Origin: an uncultured Flavobacteriaceae bacterium
GTDB lineage: Bacteria; Bacteroidota; Bacteroidia; Flavobacteriales; Flavobacteriaceae
Assembly: GCA_947494825.1 (NCBI GenBank)
Contig: CANLWN010000003.1
Location: 434,001 to 498,000, forward strand
DNA: 64,000 bases
Direction: 5' to 3'
A program made the translations under genes and the position numbers. How positions within the stretch are numbered: the stretch's first letter is position 1; the number at the start of each line of letters is the position of its first letter. The notes beneath the pieces are model-generated. The model saw only the letters and a program-made list of their open reading frames with translations. It did not search any database and was not told where the DNA came from. Positions 1 through 9,276 of this stretch are shown here, in pieces.

Positions 1-23
1 AATTTGATAAATTTCCAATATGA
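1..23 (+). CDS. C-terminal tail of an upstream gene (partial)
   Basis: The first bases read in one frame as F-D-K-F-P-I followed by a TGA at 21-23, which overlaps the ATG of the next gene as ATGA. This start-stop overlap suggests a translated gene entering from the left and coupled to the TPR gene. In flavobacteria serS often precedes this TPR/DUF4286/rsmA run, but six residues cannot identify it. Confidence 0.4.
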
Positions 24-1804
24 GATGGATCATTCTTTTGGCAGTCTTGATCGTGTCCCACCCTGTTTCGGCACAGGACGATTTTCTCGCCAAACAGTAC
101 TTTAACGATGGGGATTTTAAGAAAGCCGTGGTGTTCTACGAAAAACTTGCCGAAAGAAATCCGCGAAGGACGGATTATGCCGAAGGCCTAGTGGCATGCT
201 ACCAGCAGTTGGAGCAATATGATAAGGCCCAAGCATTTCTGTTCAAGAGCCTGAGCCTGCCCAATGTGTACCCCACCCTATATATTGAAATGGGATACAA
301 TTATGCGCTACAGGACTTTCCCGAAAAGGCCGAGGAGTATTATAAAAGGGCCTTGGCGAAAATAGATGAAAATCCCAATTACGGCTACGGCATCGGGTTC
401 CGTTTCCACAAATACGTGTTGTTGGAGCATGCCATAAAAGCCTATTCCCGGGCCATGGAGCTAAATCCACAGCTAGACTATAACTTTCAATTGGCCCGTA
501 TCTATGGGGAACAGGGAGACGTGGAAAAGATGTACGAGTCCTATCTGCAATTGGTAAGCAATGGCAAGTCCTCCAAATCCAATGTGCTGCGCAATATTGA
601 TGATTTCATCACCTCGGATGCCGAACATGAGAATAATAGTGCACTCAAGCGTATCCTGCTCAGAAGAGCCCAAAAAAGTCCCAATTTGCTTTGGAACGAG
701 CTTTTAAGCTGGCTTTTTGTGCAGCAAAAACAGTACAACAGTGCATTTAGTCAAGAAAAGGCCATCTATAGGAGAGCAGAAGGCGGATCGCTACAACGGC
801 TACAGGGCCTTGGCAATCTGGCCCTGGAAGATAAGGAAATTGAAGTGGCGCAGGATGTTTTCAAGTATATTCTGGAAAACAGTAGAGATCCAGTCACCAA
901 ACTGAACGCCGAACTGAACCTCATCGACATTGAACTTTTAGATCCAAGCCCCAAACAGCTCCAACAGGTCCAAAAAAGCTTTCAGGAACTGATCCAATAT
1001 TACGGATACCGGAGTCAGACCCTACAGCTTCAAATTGCCTATGCCAATTTTTTGACCTTTAGGAAGGATGACCCCCAAAACGCGGTGGGCATGTTGAAAA
1101 AGTGTTTGGAACTTCCATTGAACCGCTACCAGCGGGCCTATACAAAAATGGCGCTTGGAGATATTCTTGTCTTCGATAGGAAATTTAACGAGGCCTTAAT
1201 CTATTTCACGCAAACACAAAAAGACCTAAAAAATGATGTGCTGGGACAGAATGCCCGATTCAAAGTGGCGCAGACCAGTTTCTATAAAGGTGATTTTGAC
1301 TGGGCTCTGACCCAACTTAAAGTGCTTCGGGGCTCCACCTCCCAACTCATTGCCAACGACGCCATGCAGCTAAGCTTGTTAATTTCTGACAATTCCCTGG
1401 AGGATTCTACCCAAACTGCCCTTAAAAAATATGCCAGGGCCGATCTTCTGGCCTATCAGAACAAGACCCGGGAAGCCATTACCGTATTGAAGGACATTCT
1501 GGAAAACCATAAAGGCGAAAAGGTAGAGGACGAGGCGCTTTTGAAACAGGGGAAGCTTTTGGAAGGCATAAAAAACTACGAGGCGGCAGAATTCAATTAT
1601 CAAAAAATTGTAGAGTTCTATCCCAACGATATTTTGGCAGACGATGCGCATTTTGCGCTGGGAGAACTGTACGGCAATATCTTGAACGAGCCAGAAAAGG
1701 CCAAACGTCATTACGAGAAAATAATATACGACTACCAGGACAGCTATTATTTTCCACAGGCGAGAAAAAAATATCGGGTCTTGCGCGGGGATGCGATCAA
1801 TTGA
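20..1804 (+). CDS. Secreted tetratricopeptide repeat protein
   Basis: The 594-residue protein starts with a signal peptide (hydrophobic residues 3-17, likely cut after the Ala-Gln near residue 19). The rest is helical TPR units: clear ones near residues 25-60, 60-115 and 385-430, and a C-terminal pair near 500-590 with tripartite-adaptor-like spacing. TPR proteins are protein-interaction scaffolds; no catalytic motif is visible. It probably acts in the periplasm. The ATG overlaps the previous stop, supporting this start, and DUF4286, rsmA and mgtE follow closely, a flavobacterial gene order. The precise partner is unknown. Confidence 0.85.
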   Translation: MRWIILLAVLIVSHPVSAQDDFLAKQYFNDGDFKKAVVFYEKLAERNPRRTDYAEGLVACYQQLEQYDKAQAFLFKSLSLPNVYPTLYIEMGYNYALQDFPEKAEEYYKRALAKIDENPNYGYGIGFRFHKYVLLEHAIKAYSRAMELNPQLDYNFQLARIYGEQGDVEKMYESYLQLVSNGKSSKSNVLRNIDDFITSDAEHENNSALKRILLRRAQKSPNLLWNELLSWLFVQQKQYNSAFSQEKAIYRRAEGGSLQRLQGLGNLALEDKEIEVAQDVFKYILENSRDPVTKLNAELNLIDIELLDPSPKQLQQVQKSFQELIQYYGYRSQTLQLQIAYANFLTFRKDDPQNAVGMLKKCLELPLNRYQRAYTKMALGDILVFDRKFNEALIYFTQTQKDLKNDVLGQNARFKVAQTSFYKGDFDWALTQLKVLRGSTSQLIANDAMQLSLLISDNSLEDSTQTALKKYARADLLAYQNKTREAITVLKDILENHKGEKVEDEALLKQGKLLEGIKNYEAAEFNYQKIVEFYPNDILADDAHFALGELYGNILNEPEKAKRHYEKIIYDYQDSYYFPQARKKYRVLRGDAIN

Positions 1805-1859
1805 GATGGTACAGCCCACTTTCGCAAACCAAAAAACCATTGTAACGAACTTTAGCACC

Positions 1860-2171
1860 ATGTACATCTACAACGTTACCATAAACATTGAGGAATCCGT
1901 TCATGACGAATGGCTCGGCTGGATGCAGGAAATTCATATCCCTGATATGTTGGCGACCGGGAAATTTTCACAAGCCAAAATATGCAAGGTGCTTGTGGAA
2001 GAGGAAAACGGAGGCATTACTTACGCCGTGCAATACACCACTGGAAGTAAGGAAATCCTGCAGCAGTATTATGAGGAAGATGCAGCACGTCTACGGCAAG
2101 ACGGCTTAGCGCGTTTCAAGGATAAATTTGTGGCCTTCAGAACGGAACTGGAAATCATAAGCGAACATTAG
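1860..2171 (+). CDS. DUF4286 family protein
   Basis: This 103-residue cytoplasmic protein begins MYIYNVTINIEE and carries the compact ferredoxin-like alternation of strands and helices expected of DUF4286, including W-x-x-W-M near residues 17-21. The frame stays open upstream to 1791, overlapping the TPR gene, but the family begins at the MYIYNVT segment, so the ATG at 1860 is chosen. Function is unknown in the family. It lies 6 bases before rsmA and is presumably co-transcribed with it. Confidence 0.85.
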   Translation: MYIYNVTINIEESVHDEWLGWMQEIHIPDMLATGKFSQAKICKVLVEEENGGITYAVQYTTGSKEILQQYYEEDAARLRQDGLARFKDKFVAFRTELEIISEH

Positions 2172-2177
2172 GGGTGT

Positions 2178-3044
2178 ATGGGAAAACATAAAAAAAAAGG
2201 CCCACTTCAAAAGAAGCGTAAAAAGCCTTGGCAAGAGGAAAGTCCGGTGAAGGCCAAAAAACATTTGGGCCAACATTTTTTAAAAGACGAGGAAATTGCA
2301 CGGAAGATTTCGGAAACCCTTTCCTTTAACGGATACGGTAAAGTCCTTGAAATTGGACCGGGAACCGGTGTGCTTACCAAATATCTTTTGCAAAAGAATA
2401 CTGACTTGGTAGCCATGGATCTGGATTCCGAATCCATTGTCTATCTCAACCACAGTTTCCCTTTGGAATACCCCCAGCTATTTGCCAGAAAAGGGAAGTT
2501 CAGGGTCTTGGAGGCCGACTTTTTAAATTATGATATTCAAGGGCTATTTGGAGCAGAGCCTTTTGCGATAACTGGAAATTTTCCCTATAACATTTCTACC
2601 CAAATTGTCTTTAAATTATTGGACCTAAAAGAACAGGTCCCAGAGTTCTCCGGAATGTTCCAACGTGAAGTGGCCCAACGCATATGCCAAAAGGAAGGTA
2701 GCAAGACCTACGGTATTCTATCGGTTTTGGTGCAAGCGTTCTATGAGGCCGAATATCTTTTTACCGTACCTCCACAGGTCTTCGACCCGCCCCCCAGGGT
2801 ACATTCTGGCGTACTAAGACTGATCCGCAAAGCGAATTTTGCCCTGGATTGCGATGAGTCCCTGTTCTTCAAAGTGGTGAAAACGGCCTTTAACCAACGT
2901 AGGAAGACGTTGCGCAATAGCCTAAAAACATTTATGCTTTCCGAAAATTTAAAAGAAGATGCTATCTTTGATCGGCGTCCGGAACAATTGGCGGTTGCCG
3001 ATTTCGTTACGCTGACAAAGAAGATAGCAAATGACATCGTTTAA
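2178..3044 (+). CDS. rsmA: 16S rRNA (adenine1518-N6/adenine1519-N6)-dimethyltransferase RsmA (KsgA)
   Basis: RsmA dimethylates two adjacent adenosines in the 3'-terminal hairpin of 16S rRNA using S-adenosylmethionine, late in small-subunit assembly. The sequence shows the family opening KKHLGQHFL (residues 27-35), the SAM-binding motif LEIGPGTG (57-64), the acidic ribose-binding D-L-D near 81-83 and the catalytic NFPYNIS (134-140). The C-terminal helical domain contains [11 protein letters not shown] and [13 protein letters not shown] lysine-rich extension of about 25 residues precedes the core. The length of 288 residues is normal. Its last codons overlap the mgtE start by 14 bases, implying translational coupling. 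Confidence 0.97.
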   Translation: MGKHKKKGPLQKKRKKPWQEESPVKAKKHLGQHFLKDEEIARKISETLSFNGYGKVLEIGPGTGVLTKYLLQKNTDLVAMDLDSESIVYLNHSFPLEYPQLFARKGKFRVLEADFLNYDIQGLFGAEPFAITGNFPYNISTQIVFKLLDLKEQVPEFSGMFQREVAQRICQKEGSKTYGILSVLVQAFYEAEYLFTVPPQVFDPPPRVHSGVLRLIRKANFALDCDESLFFKVVKTAFNQRRKTLRNSLKTFMLSENLKEDAIFDRRPEQLAVADFVTLTKKIANDIV

Positions 3045-4383
3045 ACTCACCGAAGATCTTATAGCTGATATAGAACAGCTTGTTGAAAACCAAAGGGATA
3101 CACAGCTGGTATCGCTTTTGGAAGAGGTGCACTACGCGGATGTTGCAGAAATCATAAATGAGCTTAACGAGGATGAGGCCACCTACCTTATTAAACTCCT
3201 GGATAGCGATAAAACCTCCGATATCCTTACCGAACTCGATGATGATGTAAGGGAATCCATTCTTAGGAATCTTTCCACTAAGGAAATAGCCAGTGAGTTG
3301 GAGGAACTGGATACGGATGACGCCGCGGACATCATTGCCGAATTGCCAGAAGAAATTGTACAGGAGGTTATTTCGGAAATCGAGGATAGGGAACATGCTC
3401 AAGACATTGTAGATCTACTCCGATACGATGAAAACTCGGCCGGGGGGCTCATGGCCAAGGAATTGGTAAAAGTGCGGGAAAGTTGGGACGTGCTCAAATG
3501 CGTGCGGGAAATGCGGCAGCAAGCCGAAAATGTGACCCGGGTACACTCCATTTATGTAGTGGACGACGAGGACCGACTCATTGGTCGTTTGTCCCTAAAA
3601 GACCTCCTGACCACCTCTACCCGTACCCATATCAAAGAAGTATATATCCCAAAAGTAGATTCCGTAGACGTAAATGAAGACCCCGAAGAGGTGGCCAAGA
3701 TCATGTCCAAGTACGATTTGGAAGCCATCCCTGTCGTTGACGAAATGGGCCGTCTAGTGGGCAGGATTACCATCGATGATATTGTGGATGTTATTAAGGA
3801 AGAGGCCGATAAGGATTATCAACTGGCGGCAGGTATCTCGCAGTCAGTAGAGGCAGATGACAGTATATGGGAACTTACCCGGGCTCGTTTGCCCTGGTTA
3901 TTTCTAGGATTGGTCGGAGGTGTAGGTGCCGCGGCCATCATGGGTGGTTTTGAGGAGATGATCAGCAAACATGCCATTCTTTTTTTCTTCACCCCACTTA
4001 TCGCGGCGATGGCGGGAAACGTAGGAGTCCAGAGTAGTGCCATTATTGTACAGGGCTTGGCCAATGACGATTTAAAAGGGAGTATAAGCAACCGCTTGGT
4101 GAAGGAAATGCTTTTGGCAACCCTTAACGGGCTAGTCCTGGCCGTGGTGCTTCTGGTTTTTACCTGGTGGTGGAATGGGGATTTCAATACGGCCCTTGCC
4201 ATAGCCATGTCCCTGGTGGTGGTCATCATCGTGGCCGGAATCATAGGCACGTTTATTCCCTTGTTTTTGGACAAAAAAGGGATAGATCCGGCCATAGCCA
4301 CCGGACCCTTTATTACGACCAGCAACGATATTTTCGGCATCCTCATCTATTTTTGGATCGCCAAATGGATTCTGGGCATATAA
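3031..4383 (+). CDS. mgtE: Magnesium transporter MgtE
   Basis: MgtE is an inner-membrane Mg2+ channel gated by its cytoplasmic magnesium-sensing domains. The 450-residue sequence follows the family order: an acidic N domain of helical repeats (about 1-130, with [20 protein letters not shown]), two CBS domains (about 135-260, with R-x-x-x-I-Y-V-V-D-D and [19 protein letters not shown]), a connecting helix, then five membrane segments from about 285 to the C terminus. The pore-lining [18 protein letters not shown] is present. Pairing with rsmA, which it overlaps, is common in Flavobacteriia and does not indicate shared function. Confidence 0.96.
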   Translation: MTSFKLTEDLIADIEQLVENQRDTQLVSLLEEVHYADVAEIINELNEDEATYLIKLLDSDKTSDILTELDDDVRESILRNLSTKEIASELEELDTDDAADIIAELPEEIVQEVISEIEDREHAQDIVDLLRYDENSAGGLMAKELVKVRESWDVLKCVREMRQQAENVTRVHSIYVVDDEDRLIGRLSLKDLLTTSTRTHIKEVYIPKVDSVDVNEDPEEVAKIMSKYDLEAIPVVDEMGRLVGRITIDDIVDVIKEEADKDYQLAAGISQSVEADDSIWELTRARLPWLFLGLVGGVGAAAIMGGFEEMISKHAILFFFTPLIAAMAGNVGVQSSAIIVQGLANDDLKGSISNRLVKEMLLATLNGLVLAVVLLVFTWWWNGDFNTALAIAMSLVVVIIVAGIIGTFIPLFLDKKGIDPAIATGPFITTSNDIFGILIYFWIAKWILGI

Positions 4384-4399
4384 CCTTAAATGCAAACCG

Positions 4400-5278
4400 A
4401 TGAAAAATGGCCTTATCAGCATGGTATTTATGACCATCGCATGTGTGGTTTACGGTCAGCAAGTGCAGGAAACCATCCTGTCTAACCATCCGGGTCAGGA
4501 CCGATACGGCAGCTATTCCCCAGACGGGAAACACATTGTTTTTGAATCGGATCGGGACGGTAACTGGGAAATATACAGGATGGACGCCACGGGTGAAAAC
4601 CAGGAACGGCTGACAAAATCGGACGTTGAAAACCGAAGACCCAGTTGGCACCCCAACGGAAAGAAGGTCTTATTTGAGTCCAACAGAAATGGCCGTTTTG
4701 AACTGTATGAACTTTACATCCGCACAAAAAAAATTAAAAAACTATCCCTGCCACCCCTAGAGGGTGAACCCATGTTCGCTCGCTATTCCCCTGACGGCAA
4801 GACCATCGCCTATTCCAATAAAAAATCAGATCAGGAAGCGGAAATCGTTCTTGTAGACCGCAAGGGAAGGTTATTGGCATCGTTAACAAATAATGGATTC
4901 AGAAGTTTTTATCCCTCCTGGTCACCCCAAGGCGATGCCCTTTTGTTCTTTTCCAGACATGAGACCAACAATGAGGACGATGAAATCTACAGCATTAATT
5001 TGGATGGATCGGGTCTTGACCGATTAACCCATTGGCCCAAGCATAATTTTTGTCCGGCTTGGTCCCCGGACGGAAAAAAAATAGCCTATGTTACATCAAT
5101 GGAAGGCACCAGACCCGAAATTTATGTCATGGACACCAAGGGGCAAAACGAGTTTCGAATTACCTATAACGAAGACGGGGATACCCTTCCCAACTGGTCT
5201 GGGGATTCCAAGAGACTATTGGTTACAGGGTATAGGAACGGGAACTTTGAAATTTGTGAACTGACCTTTTTGGACTAG
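4400..5278 (+). CDS. Secreted TolB-like PD40 beta-propeller protein
   Basis: The 292-residue protein has an N-terminal signal peptide (residues 1-20, ending V-V-Y-G-Q). Several PD40/WD40-like TolB repeats follow, each with an S-P-D-G-K or equivalent turn: YSPDGKHIVFES, HPNGKKVLFES, YSPDGKTIAYS, SPQGDALLFFS, SPDGKKIAYVT and SGDSKRLLVTG. Six blades suit a closed TolB-type propeller. There is no TolB N-terminal domain, so this is not TolB itself. It starts 16 bases after mgtE. Probable periplasmic binding or scaffolding role; ligand unknown. Confidence 0.85.
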   Translation: MKNGLISMVFMTIACVVYGQQVQETILSNHPGQDRYGSYSPDGKHIVFESDRDGNWEIYRMDATGENQERLTKSDVENRRPSWHPNGKKVLFESNRNGRFELYELYIRTKKIKKLSLPPLEGEPMFARYSPDGKTIAYSNKKSDQEAEIVLVDRKGRLLASLTNNGFRSFYPSWSPQGDALLFFSRHETNNEDDEIYSINLDGSGLDRLTHWPKHNFCPAWSPDGKKIAYVTSMEGTRPEIYVMDTKGQNEFRITYNEDGDTLPNWSGDSKRLLVTGYRNGNFEICELTFLD

Positions 5279-5437
5279 GCCGTCCCCTTGAAAATAGAAT
5301 TGACCCTCCCACACACAGACCTATTTTACAAACTCCTTGTAAGAAAAGTACCTCCCCGGGATTGGTGCTTTTTTAGTACTTTTATTTTCCGATTTCGAAC
5401 CCCCAGAATACACGCTTAAGATAAACACATTGATTTT

Positions 5438-5803
5438 ATGAAACCCATCAATTTAAAAGAAAAACATGCCGCCTTTGACAAACGGTGGCATCCCCATCAA
5501 ATTGCCGTGGTAGATGATATGCAAGTCATCCTGGCCAAAATTCAGGGAGAATTTGTATGGCACGCCCATGAGCATGAGGACGAGCTTTTCCAAGTACTCA
5601 AAGGTACCTTGTACATGCAGTTCAGGGACAAGACCGAAGTGGTGCGCGAAGGAGAGCTCATTGTAGTGCCCAAAGGAGTGGAACATTGCCCTGCCACCAA
5701 AGGAGGTGAGGAGGTGCATCTTTTGCTTTTTGAAAAACTGAATACAGCTCATACCGGTGATGTGCAACACGAAATAACGCAGACGCATTATCCAAAAATT
5801 TGA
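5438..5803 (+). CDS. Cupin domain-containing protein
   Basis: A 121-residue single-domain cupin. Motif 1 appears as WHAHEHEDELFQVLKG (residues about 41-56, giving His and Glu metal ligands) and motif 2 as VPKGVEHCPATKG with its His near residue 83. Small cupins of this kind bind a divalent metal and act as isomerases, dioxygenases or sugar/amine-binding proteins; the substrate cannot be assigned. It lies 9 bases upstream of a D-2-hydroxyacid dehydrogenase and probably shares its transcript. The preceding 159 bases hold a poorly defined promoter region. Confidence 0.88.
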   Translation: MKPINLKEKHAAFDKRWHPHQIAVVDDMQVILAKIQGEFVWHAHEHEDELFQVLKGTLYMQFRDKTEVVREGELIVVPKGVEHCPATKGGEEVHLLLFEKLNTAHTGDVQHEITQTHYPKI

Positions 5804-5812
5804 CCCTACCCT

Positions 5813-6763
5813 ATGAGAGTACTGCACCTGGATACGAACCATCCGCTACTTATTGAGCAGCTTACCGCCTTAGGCTTACAGAATGATGAGGATTATAGTT
5901 CCCCCAACGAGGAGGTCCTACAAAAAATACATGCCTATGACGGTATCATTATCCGCAGTCGTTTGACCATTGATCGGCCCTTTTTGGACAAGGCAACCCA
6001 ATTAAAGTTCATTGGTCGCGTTGGGGCGGGATTGGAAAATATCGATGTGGCCTATGCCCAGGAGAAAGGAGTGTTTTTGGCCGCTGCACCAGAGGGCAAT
6101 CGTAACGCAGTTGGGGAACATACCCTGGGTATGTTGTTATCGCTTTTTAACCAATTAAACAAGGCCGATGAGGAAGTACGCCAGGGCAAATGGGACCGTG
6201 AAGGCAATCGGGGAACGGAACTCGATGGCAAGACGGTAGGTATTATCGGTTACGGAAATGCCGGAAAGGCCTTTGCCAAAAAACTGCGCGGTTTTGATGT
6301 GGAAACCATTTGTTATGACATTTTGGAAGGTGTTGGCAATATTGATGCAAGACAGGTAGACCTCATGGAACTACAACAAAAATCGGATGTGATCAGTCTT
6401 CATGTTCCCCAGACCAAGGACACCATGGGCATGATAAACAAGCGGTTTATCAACGCCTTTCAAAAACCTTTTTGGCTGCTAAACACTGCAAGGGGTAAAT
6501 GCGTGGTAACACAGGATCTGGTATCGGCCTTAAGCACAGGTCAAATCCTGGGGGCAGGATTGGATGTATTGGAGTATGAGAAGAAGTCTTTTGAGCATAT
6601 GTTCCAAAATGTAGGTGGGAAAAAGCAACTGCCAGAGGCCTTTCAATACCTTACCTCATCCAACAAAGTGCTGCTTTCACCGCACGTTGCGGGTTGGACC
6701 ATAGAGAGCAAGAAAAAGTTGGCTCAGACCATCGTGGACAAAATCAAAGCCGAATTTTACTAA
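5813..6763 (+). CDS. NAD-binding D-2-hydroxyacid dehydrogenase (phosphoglycerate dehydrogenase-like)
   Basis: The 316-residue protein has the substrate/cofactor fold of the D-isomer-specific 2-hydroxyacid dehydrogenases. Visible are GRVGAGLENIDV (near 75-86), AVGEHTLGMLL, the dinucleotide-binding GIIGYGNAGKAFA (near 143-155), the D of CYDIL as NAD-selecting acid, the Arg-containing LLNTARGKCVV (near 223-233), and the His of LSPHVAGWT (near 291-299). Enzymes with this sequence are often named SerA-like, but the C-terminal ACT domain of long SerA is absent, so the substrate (3-phosphoglycerate or another 2-ketoacid) remains open. Confidence 0.88.
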   Translation: MRVLHLDTNHPLLIEQLTALGLQNDEDYSSPNEEVLQKIHAYDGIIIRSRLTIDRPFLDKATQLKFIGRVGAGLENIDVAYAQEKGVFLAAAPEGNRNAVGEHTLGMLLSLFNQLNKADEEVRQGKWDREGNRGTELDGKTVGIIGYGNAGKAFAKKLRGFDVETICYDILEGVGNIDARQVDLMELQQKSDVISLHVPQTKDTMGMINKRFINAFQKPFWLLNTARGKCVVTQDLVSALSTGQILGAGLDVLEYEKKSFEHMFQNVGGKKQLPEAFQYLTSSNKVLLSPHVAGWTIESKKKLAQTIVDKIKAEFY

Positions 6764-6771
6764 ATTCGAAG

Positions 6772-7182
6772 GTGAAAAAAACCGTACTGGTATTCGGACT
6801 GCTTATCTTGGCGCTGCTGCTACTGTTCCAAATAAGCAAATATTCCATAGTTAGCGGCAACTTACAGGTCGAGATGGCCATAGCTGTGGTCGCCATCGTT
6901 TTTTTTCTTATCGGGGTATACCTCAACAAGAAAAGCCTGCATAGGAACAAGCTGCCCCAAGGCGAAATTGATTACCAAAAAATTGAGGCCTTGGGCCTTA
7001 GCAAAAGGGAGTACGAGGTACTTCGCGAAATCTCAAAGGGCGCTTCCAACCAAGAAATCGCAGATCGTTTGTTTCTATCGGAAAGTACGGTAAAGACCCA
7101 TGTTTCCAATGTCTTGCTAAAACTAAACGCCAAACGCAGAACACAGGCCGTACAGATTGCACTGGAGATGCAGATCCTATAA
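6772..7182 (+). CDS. Membrane-anchored LuxR-type HTH transcriptional regulator
   Basis: Starting at the GTG at 6772, 8 bases after the dehydrogenase stop, the protein has 136 residues. Two hydrophobic segments (about 5-20 and 33-50) are followed by a short linker and a GerE/LuxR helix-turn-helix (about 70-132: LSKREYEVLREISKGASNQEIADRLFLSESTVKTHVSNVL). No receiver domain is present. An ATG-initiated alternative would begin at 6694 inside the upstream gene and add a non-hydrophobic basic tail, which is less likely. It looks like a one-component membrane-tethered regulator; targets and stimulus are unknown. Confidence 0.82.
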   Translation: MKKTVLVFGLLILALLLLFQISKYSIVSGNLQVEMAIAVVAIVFFLIGVYLNKKSLHRNKLPQGEIDYQKIEALGLSKREYEVLREISKGASNQEIADRLFLSESTVKTHVSNVLLKLNAKRRTQAVQIALEMQIL

Positions 7183-7389
7183 AAGACCCATTTCTATCCA
7201 AGTTATGTTATTTTGGTACTTTAGTATGAGTGCCATCTAGGTGGTAAAAACTAGTTTTGAACCCAATGCCTTTACCAACCATAAAACTGGAAGTTTGCGT
7301 CGGGGGTATATAGGTATACAAGCATCTACCCCAATCCATTATGCGGTGGCAATGCAGATAATTAACCATCAACCATTAAACCATCACAT

Positions 7390-7851
7390 ATGAAAAGTAC
7401 CGTAATCAGATTTGGCGCCCTTGGGTTTGTCCTAGGGCTGTTATTGTTTCTTTCCGGCCTATATTTTGGACAGGGAATGGATTATTCCATGGGAGAGGTC
7501 ATTGGCTATGCCACCATGATCGTTTCCCTGATTTTTGTCTACTTTGGAATAAAACACTTTAGGGATAGGGAAAATGGTGGGCAACTCAGCTTTGGCAAAG
7601 GATTGACTGTGGGACTGCTTATTTCTCTTTTCACAGCAGCGGGCGTTGCCATTGCCGATTATATCTATACCACCCTGATCAATCCAGATTTTTTTGAGTC
7701 CTACAAAGCGGTAATGATAGCGCAAGGACATACCGGTGAACTACCGGATTATGGAAGTGCGTCCGTAGCGGCGCTTATGTTCCTTATGGTATTGATCATT
7801 GGTCTGATCATCTCCCTCATTTCGGCGCTGATGCTTCAACGCAAAAACTAA
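7390..7851 (+). CDS. DUF4199 domain-containing membrane protein
   Basis: A 153-residue integral membrane protein with four hydrophobic segments (about 8-28, 38-57, 72-95 and 125-148) and the FGKGLTVGLLISL segment typical of DUF4199 in Bacteroidota. Function unknown. The 207 bases before it contain no gene; the last 30 are a repeated A/C-rich leader (AACCATCAACCATTAAACC) with no Shine-Dalgarno, resembling those of other genes here. It is 4 bases upstream of a DUF1801 gene. Confidence 0.85.
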   Translation: MKSTVIRFGALGFVLGLLLFLSGLYFGQGMDYSMGEVIGYATMIVSLIFVYFGIKHFRDRENGGQLSFGKGLTVGLLISLFTAAGVAIADYIYTTLINPDFFESYKAVMIAQGHTGELPDYGSASVAALMFLMVLIIGLIISLISALMLQRKN

Positions 7852-7855
7852 CCTT

Positions 7856-8320
7856 ATGCGATACGAAGCGGCAACACCGGAAGAATACATAGAACAACTC
7901 CCCAAAGATCGACAGCAGGTTATGCGCAAACTGAGGTCGGTGGTCTTGGAGAACCTGCCCGAAGGATTCGAGGAAACCATGAATTACGGAATGATCGGCT
8001 ACGTTGTTCCCCATTCGCTTTATCCGGAGGGCTATCATTGCAGTCCGGAACTTCCCCTGCCCTTTATGAACCTGGCCTCCCAAAAAAACTTTATCGGGGT
8101 ATACCATATGGGCATCTATTCCAACAAGAGCCTCTTGGATTGGTTTGTAGAAGAATACCAAAAGCAGGTACCGACCAAATTGGATATGGGAAAAAGCTGT
8201 ATTCGGTTTAAAAAACTGGAAACTGTCCCATATGGACTTATTGGGGAACTATGTACAAAAATTAAGGTTCAGGATTGGATCAATTTTTATGAAAACGCAA
8301 TTAAAAACAGAAAAAAATGA
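7856..8320 (+). CDS. DUF1801 domain-containing protein
   Basis: The 154-residue cytoplasmic protein fits the DUF1801 (YdhG/frataxin-like fold) family: EEYIEQLPKDRQQVMRKLRSVV at the N terminus, then EETMNYGMIGYVVPHS and a C-terminal DMGKSCIRFKKLETVPYGLIGEL. Members are predicted small-molecule or metal-binding proteins with no settled role. Its TGA overlaps the ATG of the next gene as ATGA, so the two are probably translationally coupled. Confidence 0.87.
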   Translation: MRYEAATPEEYIEQLPKDRQQVMRKLRSVVLENLPEGFEETMNYGMIGYVVPHSLYPEGYHCSPELPLPFMNLASQKNFIGVYHMGIYSNKSLLDWFVEEYQKQVPTKLDMGKSCIRFKKLETVPYGLIGELCTKIKVQDWINFYENAIKNRKK

Positions 8321-8703
8321 AAAACAGGGTAACAGGACTGGGCGGTTTTTTCTTTAAGACAAAGGACCCGGATGCAATTAAGAAATGGTACAAGGAACAT
8401 TTGGGCATCCCAACGGATCAGTACGGATGGACGTTTTGGTGGAAGGACAAGGAAGGTAACGACTGTTCTACCCAATGGAGTCCCTTCAAGGAAGACACCA
8501 CCTACTTTGCCCCTAGCAAAGCCCCTTTTATGATGAACTTCAGGGTAGAAAACCTGGAGGAATTACTCAAAGCGCTCAAAGCGGAGGGGGTTACCATAGT
8601 TGGGGAAATGGAAACCTATGATTACGGCAAATTTGGTTGGGTCCTGGATCCGGAGGGTAACAAACTGGAACTTTGGGAACCGGTAGACAAGGCATTTTTA
8701 TAA
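8317..8703 (+). CDS. VOC family protein (glyoxalase/bleomycin-resistance fold)
   Basis: A 128-residue vicinal-oxygen-chelate protein with paired beta-alpha-beta-beta-beta modules: GLGGFFFKTKDPDAIKKWYKEHLG at the N terminus and a C-terminal YGKFGWVLDPEGNKLELWEP carrying the conserved metal-side Glu. The family covers glyoxalases, dioxygenases and antibiotic-binding proteins; residues alone do not decide the substrate. It overlaps the DUF1801 gene by 4 bases. Confidence 0.88.
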   Translation: MKNRVTGLGGFFFKTKDPDAIKKWYKEHLGIPTDQYGWTFWWKDKEGNDCSTQWSPFKEDTTYFAPSKAPFMMNFRVENLEELLKALKAEGVTIVGEMETYDYGKFGWVLDPEGNKLELWEPVDKAFL

Positions 8704-8787
8704 GGTGGGGGCCAAACGGCTCATTTAGGGTTGCGAAGATTGCTCCTTGGTTTAGGAAGCAATAAAAATTTTAACCCGATAAAAATT

Positions 8788-8805
8788 ATTGTTACATTTA
8801 ACAAT
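8788..8805. promoter_or_regulatory. Inverted repeat upstream of the TM2 gene
   Basis: Arms ATTGTTA and TAACAAT (7 bp each, perfect) are separated by CATT, about 30 bases before the TM2 start codon at 8833. It could be an operator or a short RNA hairpin in the leader. No regulator is assigned. Confidence 0.35.
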
Positions 8806-8832
8806 AGTATTAACCACCAAAAAAACAACAAG

Positions 8833-9267
8833 ATGTCAGACGAAAATAAGGATTTGGGCGATAAGGCCGAAGATGCTTTTGATAACGCCAAGGATGCTGC
8901 CAAGGATGCAGCTGAAGATGCCAAGGAAGCGGCAAGTGATTTTGCCGAAAGTGCCAAGGAAACCGCCAAAGAGTTTACCGAAGGGGCTAAGGAAGCTTTC
9001 AATACTGCAGGCGGTGACAACAAAAAAATATTAGCGGGCATCCTGGCCATCGTACTGGGAGGTTTCGGGATTCACAAATTTGTACTGGGCTATAACAAGG
9101 AAGGCATCATTATGCTCGCCTGTACACTGGTACTTGGAGTTCTTACCTGTGGTATTGCGGGATGGGTCATTTGGTTGATCAGTTTGATCGAGGGGATTAT
9201 CTACCTCACGAAATCTGACGAGGAATTCTACAACACCTATCAAGTAGGCAAGAAACCCTGGTTCTAA
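8833..9267 (+). CDS. TM2 domain protein with LEA-like amphipathic N terminus
   Basis: From the ATG at 8833 (preceded by an A/C-rich leader) the protein has 144 residues. Residues 1-60 are an alanine- and lysine/aspartate-rich helix with 11-residue periodicity (repeats around DNAKDAAKDAAED and AESAKETAKEFTEGAKEA). The TM2 domain follows (about 64-130): two membrane segments with ILGGFGIHKFVLGY-type turn and Y-L. The upstream ORF extension to 8731 is rejected because it lacks a good start context and is unlike the family. The topology suggests membrane anchoring of a charged, possibly membrane- or stress-interacting helix. Function unknown. Confidence 0.85.
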   Translation: MSDENKDLGDKAEDAFDNAKDAAKDAAEDAKEAASDFAESAKETAKEFTEGAKEAFNTAGGDNKKILAGILAIVLGGFGIHKFVLGYNKEGIIMLACTLVLGVLTCGIAGWVIWLISLIEGIIYLTKSDEEFYNTYQVGKKPWF

Positions 9268-9276
9268 TCAATGTAT

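Noticed and set aside
3819-4346. A 175-residue minus-strand frame opposite mgtE
   Set aside because: Composition is the reflection of mgtE membrane codons; a real gene occupies the other strand.
5279-5437. TTACAA/TTGTAA hairpin after the TolB-like gene as a terminator
   Set aside because: The stem is 6 bp and A/T-rich with no T run at the right place.
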